From Lota lota (taxonomy: Eukaryota; Chordata; Actinopteri; Gadiformes; Lotidae), in contig JACYXH010000826.1 in NCBI GenBank assembly GCA_026745465.1, positions 1,646,501 to 1,710,500 of the forward strand: a DNA stretch of 64,000 nt. Reading direction: 5' to 3'. Both the position numbers and the translations under genes were made by a program. This document shows, one piece after another, positions 37,735-49,200 of the stretch. Numbering within the stretch: the stretch's first letter is position 1; each line of letters opens with the position of its first letter. The notes under the pieces were generated by a model. It worked only from the letters and a program-made list of their open reading frames with translations. It was not told where the DNA came from and searched no databases.

Positions 37735-40700
37735 TTATATGTCGTTGTCATCCATGGTCTTTTTGATCCATTCAAGATAGTTGACGACTCTGGTGTAGAC
37801 TCCATATTTCCCGCGGGTGTTACAGTTAATGCCCCAGCTGACGATTCCAGCGGCGGCGTAGTAGTTGCCCTCGTGCATGATGGCCAGAGCACTGCCGCTG
37901 TCTCCTTGGCACGCGTCGCTTTTACCGTCAGGCATTCCTGCGCAAAGCATGTTGTCCGTCAGACGGTGGCTTTCACCGACCAGCGAGTCTCTGCACGTCT
38001 CCTGGCTGACGATGGGAGGACTGAAAAACATCAGCTTGTTGCTGATGAAGGATTTTCCGTCTTTTTCTGAAACACCAAAGCCCGACACCAGTCTGTAAAA
38101 ATAAATAAGTAAAAGAATCATTGAATGTGTTAAAATGTTGAGCTTCCAAATGAATTCAAACCCACTATAAAACTCTTGTTTTACCCTAGTTCGCCTGGTT
38201 CGTATATGGCGCCCTCTGGGGGCAAGCAGATTGGCATAATTGAGGAATTAAACGTTAACCGACTTTGCAGTTTAATCAAGGCAATGTCATTGTCGTAGTT
38301 GATGTCGTTTGGGTTGTTGTAACCATTGTGGACATGGAGAGAGGCGATACTCGCAGCTGCTCCCTTTGTTAAATGTTCAACATCATTGTTCCCTCCCCGA
38401 ACCTGTAAACAAAACAAGATTGGAAATTAAACAAGGAAGAGAATGGGACCAATATGCCCCGGTAGGTCAGTAGGACACAGTCAACAGAATCAATAGGGTG
38501 CAATCCCACTCCACTTACCTCTACTTGATCTTTGTCTACTGGTACACCATTGTGAACGAGGTTGTGCGCTGCAGTCATTATCCATCGGTCCCCAATCACG
38601 ATGCCCCCTCCCCTGCCGTTCACGTTCAGCAGCACTTGCCAAGGAAAAGTGTAGGGGGTAGCAACTTTGCCCCCGAGGATCCTCCCAACCTGACCCGCCC
38701 GCACTCTAGGCTTGCCACAAACTGAATAGAGAAGTATGAGAAGGTGCAATTGTTTGCAGAGAACTGTCTTTTCAAACGGTGAGTTGCGACCCATAAGTGG
38801 GTCAGCATGCAGGGGACCAAGTGGCGCGCGGTGGGGACCACAATGAACATTTCTTTAAAAAAAATAAAAATGTGACTTGTCTGTTTAATTTGATCATTAG
38901 TTTGACTGAAGACAAAGAGGAATACTGTGTTGAATAACCTATACATGTTAATTTACTAAACAAATGATTGCAGTGATTCTGGGCTAACTGATGTTAAACA
39001 CAAAGTAAAAGGTTACTGAGGGCATCTGGTGCCAGTGTAGGTTATATTATCTGGTTGGTAAGGTCCTCTAGTGGGGAAGAGCATGTTATATTACCTAGTA
39101 GGCACGGGCCTCTAGTGGAGATAACATTACCTGGTAGGCAAGGGCCTCTAGTGGCGATAACATTACCTAGTAGGCAAGGGCCTCTAGTGGTGATAACATT
39201 ACCTAGTAGGCAAGGGCCTCTAGTGGCGATAACATTACCTAGTAGGCAAGGGCCTCTAGTGGTGATAACATTACCTAGTAGGCAAGGGCCTCTAGTGGTG
39301 ATAACATTACCTAGTAGGCAAGGGCCTCTAGTGGTGATAACATTACCTAGTAGGCAAGGGCCACTAGTGGTGATAACATTACCTAGTAGGCAAGGGCCTC
39401 TAGTGGCGATAACATTACCTAGTAGGCAAGAGCCTCTAGTGGCGATAACATTACCTAGTAGTCAAGGGCCTCTAGTGGCGATAACATTACCTAGTAGGCA
39501 AGGCCCTCTAGTGGCGATAACATTACCTAGTAGGCAAGGGCCTCTAGTGGTGATGGAGTAGCCTACATTAATCTACTATGTAGGCTCCAGCTAGTGGTTA
39601 CAGAAAATGCTAAATGTATCTACTAGGTAGACTACATCTATCTAGTGGTGATACATAACCTGGTAAGTTCACTATATCGATTCGATAGAGTAGTCTACAT
39701 TACGTTACATAATTATGTGACACATAATTGGTACATTACCTGGTAGACAAATTGGAACTGCAGGGACGTCATTGTTGTCGCGCCACTTTCGGTCTGCTGT
39801 ACATGTAAAACTTACTAGAGAACAGACGGAGACACCGAAGGGGGGACATTCAATAATACAATGACACTGAAATCCATTAAAAACACACCTCTGTATTGGT
39901 TTGATTTATAGTGGTTGACAAGATACACGCCTCACCTTCGACTTCTCCACGCAGAGTGTAATACGGCTCATCACAGTGGTATTTGATCACAGAGAGGTAC
40001 TGATAGTCCGAGCCAGATATGAATGTGATTCCGCCATTCAACAACCATTCAGGCTCCCCACAATCAATAACTGTCAAAGATAAAACATAGACATAACCAA
40101 ATGTTTGGCATATCCATTTCATAACATAGGGCATTGGCAGCTTGTGATTTCAGTGTGACTTACTCTGGCATTCTGGGAGAGGAAGGTGCCACTCTCCATT
40201 GCTCTGACACTGGATAAAGGAGCTGTTAATCTCCCGACCATACTAACAGAGACATTAGAGAGATACTGAAAATATAGAAAACATTCAAACATAGGAGAAA
40301 GTGAATCCAAATTCAGCATAATGTTGTTGTTTTTTACCATCATTAGTTTGTATCCCTGGTCACAACGGATGTGAATGTAGTCTTTGTAGAAGTACTGGGT
40401 GAAGGCAGGTGTTACCCTACCGTTGGTCATGCTACCAGGGAATGGACAGCTCACCCCTGAGGATCATACCAACACATTTTACATCAGCTCATGCTCGGCT
40501 TCTGGAAATTGTGATTTTCTTTCACATGTTCTCTTTTCTAGTTGTCTTTGTCCTTCGTTCCTTCATTCCTTACTTCGTTCCTTACTTCGTTCCTTACTTA
40601 CATCCTTCCTTCCTTCCTTCCTTCCAAGTCTGTGCCCTCCCTCCCTTCTTTCCTCCCTCTCACTCACTCTGGGTGCTGTAGTGCAGGCTCCAGCCATTGC

Positions 40701-40907
40701 TCATTCCTTCTGAGTCTGTGTGGTAGTCCAGAGTAACATTGTTGGAGTTTGTTGCCATGAGTCCTGGACTCTGATCCCCGCACAGCCTCACAGGCTCTTG
40801 ATCCTGGACCGTCACCTATATCAGTCAGGAGGCAGGAAAAAAACAGAAAGTCTCAACAGACTACCACAGACTATCACAACATTGCAATCATAAACATACA
40901 CACACAC

Positions 40908-40979
<72 letters not shown>

Positions 40980-43900
40980 CACATATGACAATATAATTGT
41001 TTTTGTGTCATCATTCCCTCACATCATTCCCATTAATAAGTGTATCCAATTTGAACTATTTTCTTACTGTTATTATTCCTCAGTTATTGTATTGTATTGT
41101 GTATCACGGTTGTATTCTGTATTCTTACTATGCACATTTAAAGGAAGAGTAGGTGAAGAAAGCATTGCGCTGCCAGTTGTACCTGTTACGACTTGGGAAA
41201 TACACTTGAACTCAACATAAAGGCTACGACTTACTTGCCATCTAAGACAGCGTGTCAGTTTACCTGTAACCAATGATGCAAGCAGCTCAAGCCCTCCTCC
41301 ACCTCAATGCTCTCGATGTGGAATGTGGAGGTGAAGTTCAGGGTGATAGTGAAGCCAGGCTCCACCGAGATGAGGTACTGGCAGTCCAGTTTACGAAGGG
41401 AGGCGTCAGGGAACCCTGGGCTGGACAGATGACCCGTGAGTTCGGAAAATACACCCCCGACACAGGATGCTGGTGACAGAGGGGAGACCATGTCAGTGTT
41501 TGAGCAACACGCACGCACAAACACACTGGTGAAAGCTGCTAACCAATAGTCATTTGCAGCAAACATAGAATAGAAGATACGTATAAGACACATAAAACAC
41601 TTGCATTCTTTGTTATTACACTTATAATAACATGAAGAAAACAACATACTCCTGACATGTAATAATGTAATAATCGTTGTGAAAAGAAATATTTAAATCA
41701 GAGAAAAGCTCTTCTAAAAGGTGATTTTAATCATTTATTTGACTACTAACACTTACACTCATCAAATATGTAGTGGGCCCGTCTAACAAGAAATCACAAA
41801 CATAAAATTGCTGAATTTTGTACTAACCATGAGCACACGTTGCTATGGAGTCACACATTGTTACCCCCGCGGATTGCTGAAGATGAAACTACACTGTTTT
41901 TTAAATATCATTCCAATCTCAAATCGGTTTTTTGAGAGTACCCACTTCCTCATGAAAAACCCACTGATACTTTGTGGATATGCCGTGAAACAAACATTTA
42001 AATCCACTTCTTATGTCGCCTCGGTTTCAACCAATACATGTTTGATTGTTTACGTCCATGGTTTGAGCGTAGCACTCCAAACATGGCCACACTCTGGATG
42101 AATTGGTCAAAACAGACATTGCACTCACCCACACAGGTGTGTTGGTCTGGGCGTAGCTCGTAGCCATGGTGACAGGAGCAGAGGTACGAGCCCAGGGTGT
42201 TGTGACAGATGTGAGAGCAGAGTGGCTCTGAGTCAGGATCCAGTGGTGCGCATTCATCGATGTCTGGTGAAAAGAGGGAGGAAGGGAAGGGGAGTGTAGT
42301 GGAGGTGGGAACAGAGGTGGGGTAGTCTCTCAAGACAATTATTTTTTTAATGTTCCAACCTACACGTCTGTACTTGAGGTCGCCACATTTTAAGTCGACG
42401 GATCCAGGAGTCCAGAACCGAATCAAATGTATTTAGTGTCACAGCACTAACAGCACGAAGGTAAAGTAACCTCCTGTCCCCAACATCCAGTCTGTTTTAT
42501 TAATGTCTGCCGCAGCACCAGTATGGTCAATGTATATTAGGTAAACTAGTTGTTTCTATACTGGCTCAGTGACAAACCTCAATTGAAAGTACCCATAATT
42601 ATGTTATGAGCTGCACCTGTGTTTTTCCTACTATGAAAGGGCCTATCGAGGCCCTCATGATGTAGAGCCCAGAGCAGGGGTACAGGTTCTGGATTTGTTG
42701 ATCCGGTGACTCATATTTGGGCTACAGTACGGTACAGTACAGTACAGTACGGCTAACAGAACGTGTAGGCTGGAGCCTTTAAAAAAGGACTGTGTGCAAG
42801 TCACTGGTCTGTGTTGAGAGACTAGTAGTGGGGTTATAGCAAAACTACCGCTAGACTGAGGGCGCTAACCTATCGCCTGGTAGTGAGCCAAGAACCCCTT
42901 GTGCTGCTCAGAGTTGGTGTTGTCCGTTTGGAATACGAGGGACATCTTGTTGCCAGGTGACAGGATGGGCTGGTTGCCGGGTTGATTCCCATCGGGAGAA
43001 TTCTCCTGGCCGCAGAACTTCCCCAACAACTTTTTATCATCCGAGAGAAGCTGGAAGATTGGACGGAGAAGAAGGAACACATACCCCATACTTACTAACT
43101 GGTTTCATTATTATATTTCAATAATGATACTAGTTAGTAAGTAATTATGGGTTTGCTATTTTTATGCACTAGGTCAAATGGTCCATGGTCAAAGTGTGAT
43201 ATCAATAGTTTTAGTCTACTTCTCTTTCCCTGGTACATAAAATGAGCAAACCAATAATCACTGTTATGAGCAACACTTGTATTTGTCCTACAACGATGCC
43301 GTGCTGTGAAAAGGGTGTATGATGAATCTCTGGGATTAGTACCCATTCAGGTGGAGGGCTACGTTTCATGAATGGATTACTTTGTATGGCGTATGTAATT
43401 TACACACTTTATGATTGCATGTCTGTCTTATTGTCTAGTTTTCTATCTAATAATAGCACTTGTGATGCAGGATAATTGTCTGAACAAATGGTGTAGTATG
43501 GTATAGTTTATGTAATATGGTGTGGTATAGATTAATATGGTATAGTATTACATAGTATAGGATATGCACAGTATAGTATGGTAGTAGCATAGTATTGTAT
43601 AATATGGAATGGTTTAGTATAGCATACAGTCATATGGATGCTCATTTGTTTGTGTATGTGTTTCTCGAAAGTCCTTTACGTAGCAGTGCACCAAGACAAA
43701 TTCCTTGTACGTTGATCCTTGGAGTGTTAACCTACTTGGCTAATTACCAGATTCTGGATCAATAAAAGTATACCTTATCACTTTACTTGAGAGGACGTCC
43801 TGAATCTAGAAGCCCAACCTCTGTGATAAATGTGAGTGCTATATGTCTACTGACCACGACAGCGTCATATCTGCAGTCTTGAGTGGCCTCAATGTCCATG

Positions 43901-44130
43901 TGTGTGAAGGTGAGCTGGATCTGGTAGCCCTCTGCAACGCGGAGGTCCCAGCGTTTCAGCAAGTTGGGGCCGTACGGTTGAGGGAAGTCTGGGGACTGAA
44001 TCATCCCGTGATTGGGCCACACGACGTCCACCACAGACACACACTCACACACAAACACACAGAGCAGCCTGTGACCACACACACACACAGCATGCACGCA
44101 GGCACGCGTACAGGTAACCACACTCACGCA

Positions 44131-44162
<32 letters not shown>

Positions 44163-44536
44163 GAAACACATACACACACACACACACACACAGTTCGATC
44201 TGTTTACCACGTTACAGTGAGCTGGTCGAATGTTTGTTCAACTAGAACTGAACAAACAAACGGATGCATTTATGTGCGTTCTTTCTGTATTGTTTTCGTT
44301 GTTGTGGTTACTTTACATCAATGAATGCATTGGAAATACTGCTTATAAAATTAGCTAAGTATAGGCATACAAATATTTACAATAATGTGCTTCCCAGAAT
44401 TAACAGGGAAATCGTCATTTCTATTTTGGAATATTGATAAATCCAACAAGTAAAGTACATTTCAACAACGTTTTATTGATTTTTTTAAAAGAAGACAGAA
44501 TATTACTTACCAAATGATACAGTTTGGCCTGCCCAT
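37735..44536 (-). CDS. c1r: Complement C1r-like serine protease
   Basis: Secreted protease that autoactivates in C1 and cleaves C1s. Coding exons, minus strand: 44536-44511, 44068-43855, 43050-42870, 42263-42129, 41469-41264, 40815-40668, 40456-40338, 40242-40164, 40070-39936, 39814-39740, 38721-38519, 38402-38185, 38092-37735 (TAA); phases join, 698 residues against 705 in human. Signal [19 protein letters not shown]1 ([20 protein letters not shown]), EGF ([15 protein letters not shown] fits the Asp/Asn-hydroxylation pattern), CUB2, two CCP, activation site GR/ILGG, protease with His (TAAHN), Asp (NDIALI), Ser (QGDSGS, 37897-37899) and the trypsin-like Asp before ACQGDSG. HGRGGG-like NGRGGG and SGFGV favour C1r over C1s. 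Odd: GDSGG reads GDSGS, and the protease domain is spread over three exons. ATTAAA at 37671-37676 is a likely poly(A) signal. The first exon is a short phase-matched call. Confidence 0.9.
39058..39556. repeat. 36-bp minisatellite in c1r intron
   Basis: About 14 tandem copies of a 36-bp unit (GATAACATTACCTAGTAGGC, AAGGGCCTCTAGTGG). The period is a multiple of three, so it leaves a long open frame on the plus strand with a 12-residue repeat; see rejected items. Confidence 0.95.
40912..40977. repeat. (TA)n microsatellite
   Basis: About 32 TA units, about 100 bp upstream (c1r sense) of the CUB2 exon that starts at 40815. Confidence 0.94.
43664..43775 (+). mobile_element. LINE 3'-tail-like element in c1r intron
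   Basis: GTGCACCAAGACAAATTCCT and the following ACTTGGC...CAATAAAAGTATACC resemble a recurrent fish LINE tail. Only the tail is recognisable. Confidence 0.5.
44030..44192. repeat. Interrupted (CA)n at c1r exon 2 acceptor
   Basis: CA-rich low complexity covering the signal-peptide part of c1r exon 2 and its acceptor (44069-44070). The hydrophobic residues VFVCECVSV of the signal peptide come partly from this repeat. Confidence 0.85.
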
Positions 44537-46107
44537 ATCTAAATTCGAATAGTTGAAATCACGCTGATTACAAGACCTGTTGTTTGCTTGTCGATTCTGG
44601 TAAAAAACGAAAGTCAATTAGAAAGTGGTTTCCAGTATAAATCTAATCTTTAATCAAACATAATCTTTGGACCTTCAATTGGCTAAAGGCTGACCCTGTC
44701 TGTGGTGCAACTCAGAGCTGATATTCTCTTTTTGATAGTTAAAACAGAGCATGATGTGATGAGAAAGGCCTACTACCAGTTCCTTTTAACATACTCTCAT
44801 GGGGCAAATGCACCCGTCTCTTCAGACAGAAGATATGCCAACATGTGCTAACCTATACGTTTAGTCTCTGTCACAGCTTGGTTCCCTGACTGTGTAGTCC
44901 AACCCATTATTTACGATGTATTTACTATTTAGAAATTGCTCAAGGATTCCTACAGGTAGGCTGAGGGATCGATTCGGGCTAGAACCCAGGACCTTTCCGA
45001 TTGGAAGTACAACACTGCAGATGCTATGACAACCTAAAAACTACCTATGGAGAACCAACAAACCCACTGATCAAATTAAAAGCACTTACATTTAAAGATT
45101 TGGTGACATGAAAATGGTTCAAATCATGTACAGAGAAAAATATGTATTTTTATACCTAATCGTATTCAAAAGTTAATTTAATGAGATAAAGTCAACACGA
45201 TTTGGGAGGAATTTGTATGTTCAAGAAACAATAAGTAAGAAGTAATGGAAAATACAATGTTTTACAGTCAAAGGGGTGAATTTATGGAACAACTGCAGAG
45301 AGGAAATGATGAACCTTTAATACGTTTAAACAAAATTTGAAAAAGTACATATTGAATACATATGAGATGGATGTTCAGAGGGGGGGACCGGCATAGTATG
45401 ACAGGGAAGGATGTGTAGGTTGTTTTGAGTTTTGTTGTTCTGTTTGTTTTATTCTGATTGTTTTGTTATTGTTATGTTTAGATTTTTTAGATTTGATTGA
45501 TCTGATTCTGTATGGTGAACACTGGTGCAGAAGTTGGAATATAAATGTTAAACATTCAGTTTATTTATATATATCTTTAAGGGGTAGGACTTGATACATA
45601 TTCAGTTATTTTTACTCCTCCTTTTTTTTACTTATTTATGTTTATTGAGTTTGCTGTATGTGTGCAGTTAATTTGGTAATCGGTTGTGCTTGTTTGTTTT
45701 CTTACTTTCTACATATATTGTTCATTTTTTTAATCATTTTTTAAATAAAATTGAATCAAATCTAATAACCTAGGAGCCTGCCTACCTGATACCTTTTAGT
45801 CAATTTAGGCTGGCGTTTCCATTTAGGGTTCAGTTTATCTCTCCCCTCTAAATGCCAGCAGAGGGAGCTGTCATTCTTCAATCCGGCAGGGGTCCAAAGT
45901 CAACGCCTAGCCATTGAACCAATATACAACAATTATCTCATAGCATGAGCACAAAGATATATTATGTGAACTGACGGCTAATCTTGGGCATGTTTTTATT
46001 GGACGCCCTTCAAACAAGGCATGTATGAAACCTAATAAATCCCAACCGTTAGAGGTCCACTTGCCATTGATTAGCAATATAAAACTTTGTTTGCAGCACA
46101 AAGGAAT
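44537..46107. other. Interval between c1r start and c1s-like 3' end
   Basis: No coding exon recognised. It includes the c1r promoter region, a reverse-oriented tRNA-like SINE remnant at about 44935-45045 (GGTTCTAGCCC on the minus strand) and AT-rich sequence. TTTATT at 46108-46117 gives AATAAA on the minus strand for the c1s-like gene. Confidence 0.55.
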
Positions 46108-46238
46108 TTATTTATTTTAGTTAAACATACATAAGCTAACACACACAAACATTATAGCGTTTACAAATTGTTTGATTAATAGTTAAAAAAAAGGTTGAAC
46201 GTGTGAAATACTGTTGCTGTGAAATTGTGAATTGCATA

Positions 46239-49200
46239 TCACTCTTTGATCTTCCTTTCTTCATCCTCTACTTTCTGGATTGTCTCGCGGATCCAGCCCA
46301 CATAATTCCCCACCATAGTATAATAACCTTTGAATTGCCGGTCCTTACAATCAGCTCCCCATGAAACAATGCCTTCAATACGATATGGCCCTCGGCCATT
46401 TCTGTTCCCCTCACCCAACCTAGGCACAAAGAATGGGCCCCCACTATCTCGGCTGCAGCTGTCCTTGCCTTCCGCTCCGGCACAGAACATGTTTTCAGTG
46501 TAAAGCATGGAGGTGGCCCCCCATTTAGGAGTGTTCTCACAGATAGCAGAGGAGTACACTGAAATGGGAGCATGTCTCAGTATTTGACTGAAGCCTTTAT
46601 CTTCTGTCATTCCCCAACCCGATACAGAGCCTAGCATGCCATCCTCAAGCCCCCCTTGGGCCTCAGGCAGACATATGGGACACAGGTTGGGCCCCAACGT
46701 AGCCCGGGTGGCCAACCGGATCAGAGCAATATCGTTGTCAAAGTCAACGCGGCCCTTGTTAGCGATGTTCCTCTTATAGTTGGGATGAATGGTGATCTTG
46801 TCTATCAGTAGGCGGTCAGGGTGCTGGACTTCTGTCATTGTGGGGTTGGTTTGTGCGAGGTTGAACACCCCGCCGTACAGTTCCACACCAGCGTTGTTGT
46901 CCACCACGTGTGCCGCCGTCAGCGCCCAGCGGTCCCCGATCAGTGAAGCCCCGGCCAGCGAGCGCCCTTTAACCGAAAGCTGCCATGGTATTTCCCCGGC
47001 TTTGGCCCGTGTACCTCCCAAAATCCTGCCGGTATCCGAAGTATCATTTGTAGTCTTTCCACACACTGTAATACACAGATACATATGTATTATATATATA
47101 TATATATGTGTGTGTGTGAGGTCATCAGAAATTTATCATATAAAATATACAAATATAGAACAATTATATATAAAAAGTAATATCAAATAATAGAATAATA
47201 GATACGATAATATCATATGATGTAATTGGTTATTTGACCGGTACCCTCAGTGCATCGTGGTAGCGTCTTTCTCCCGTCCAGTGATACCCAATCACCACTG
47301 GCATCGCATGTGTACGTGTCTGGGGGGAGCAGATCACAGCACAAGCTATTGGTACTCGTGCACGGGCTCTCGTGTCCATCTGAGAACTAGCGGTGCCACC
47401 AAGCATTGGAAGTGTGCTTGCTATGTTTGGTCATTGGTCACGTGTGTGATAGATTTTCTCTGAACATTACCCAGCGTGTGTTTGTGCTGCTTACCATGGC
47501 CTTCCAGCGTGTAGTATTTGGAACTACACTCAAATTGAATCTGATCACCAAATGAAGTGCTTTGTTGATTCGGTTTGAGTTGAAGGATATCCTTGCCGAT
47601 GTCTGGGAGATCACAGGTCAAAACTGTAAGGGGAAGTACAACGTAAGTACAATGAAATGAAATGAAGACGTTATTTACAAATAAATTGTGAAAGAGTTCT
47701 GAGGGCTTCTTCGACAATGGGGAAGTGAGTTAACTCACTGTCACAGGTGTATGATGGACTCCATGTGCCTGTTTTCTGGCACGTTGTCACATATTGCGAT
47801 AGAAATTCCTTAGGCTTACCACATGGAAACAGATCAGAATTAGGCCAACACTGTGGGGTTCAGATCTATTCACTGTACCATGCATTACACAACACATGTT
47901 TGTCTTAATGGGGACATACATGTATGTAGTCTCTGCACACTCACTGTATCGGCTCGGCGACCTATGTCACAGGTTACAGTCACTCTGTCACCATGGTGAT
48001 ACACCGGACGCATGGGGGTGACTGAAGAATTGGGGGTAACCGTTCCTAAACAGGTCTGGCCTGCAAATTACAATGAAAGCATATTTTACTATTTTCCAAT
48101 ATTTTCCATTTTCTAGTTATTATTTACTCTTGAGATTATTCAGTGCATTCAAGAGTTGTCCATAAAACAACAACCAAAACATCGTATGTCTCAATGGGGA
48201 GTATGCTGTTGTACCTTTGGTCCTGTAGAAGAGAGTGAACCCATTGTTGGAGCCATAGTTGTCTGAGTTAAAGTGGATGACGATGTGATTTGAGTGTGTG
48301 AGTAAGGGACTGGGAGGAGCCACTCCACCACAGAATGGCCCAAGCATCCCAGAGCGAGTCTCAACCTGCAAGCATGAAACAAATAAACCAATAAATAAAC
48401 CGGACTGGTCTGTCCAGCAGTTACCGTTGCTCACAGTCATACTATTCAATGAGCAAGGCATTGATTCAATAATTAATTGGACCGCTTTTACTATTAATTT
48501 CATGTGTATTTTATTGTGTGTTATTGATTTAAAAATTTCATTATTGTGAGGAAGCTGCGTATCGACATATTTTCATCCCATGGAAAGCACTTTATCTATT
48601 GTATTTCTTTTTTTATTATGACTTATGCCATGGGCCACATGCCCCCTGTATGACACAGATCTATAGAGACCCTTCTGAGAGGTTTCAAAACAAACAGAGA
48701 CAGGTGGGTGGGCCTACGGTCAGTGAGTCCCTGCACTCCCCATCGGGGCCCTGCTCCACGTCGAAGGCAGCCGAGAACTCCAGCTCAAACTGGAGGTGGG
48801 GCTCCACGGACAGGGTGTACAGGCAGCGGGAGTTGTCCGGGTACGGACGAAATGGACTGGAGATCCGGCCCTTCAGGGACCCTGACAGATCCTTGCTGCA
48901 CCTCACTGTGGTGGACAGAGGAGGAGGGGGGAAGGGGGGGGGGAGGAGGAGAAGGAGGGGAAGGAGTGAGGAGGAGTAGGAGGAGGAGGAGGAGGAGGGG
49001 GAGGAGGAGGAGAAAGAGGAGGAGGAGAAAGAGGAGGAGGAGGAGGAGGAGGGAGGGAAAGGAGGAGGAGGAGGAGGGGGGAAGGGAAGGAGGAGGAGGA
49101 GAAGGAGGAGGTAGGGAAGGAGGAGGGGGACAGGAGGTGACAGCAGCAGGGTCACCATAATTCATCACAACTGACAACGCTTCGCATGAAACCTTGGGTT

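Noticed and set aside
39055..39561. 168-codon plus-strand frame as a gene
   Set aside because: It is a 36-bp tandem repeat lying in a c1r intron; the open frame follows from the period, with no promoter, splice sites or homology.
39740..39796. Shorter version of the c1r CCP2 exon starting at 39796
   Set aside because: It would lose the third conserved cysteine; the acceptor at 39815-39816 gives FTCTADRKW and keeps the phase.
47739..47848. Longer version of a c1s CCP1 exon using the upstream CCCCACAG acceptor
   Set aside because: It would add two extra cysteines to the CCP module; the acceptor just before GAATTT gives the normal spacing.
48685..49177. Several overlapping frames rich in Ser, Pro, Gly or Arg
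   Set aside because: Produced by the GGA repeat in a c1s intron; no homology outside the real exon at 48718-48905.
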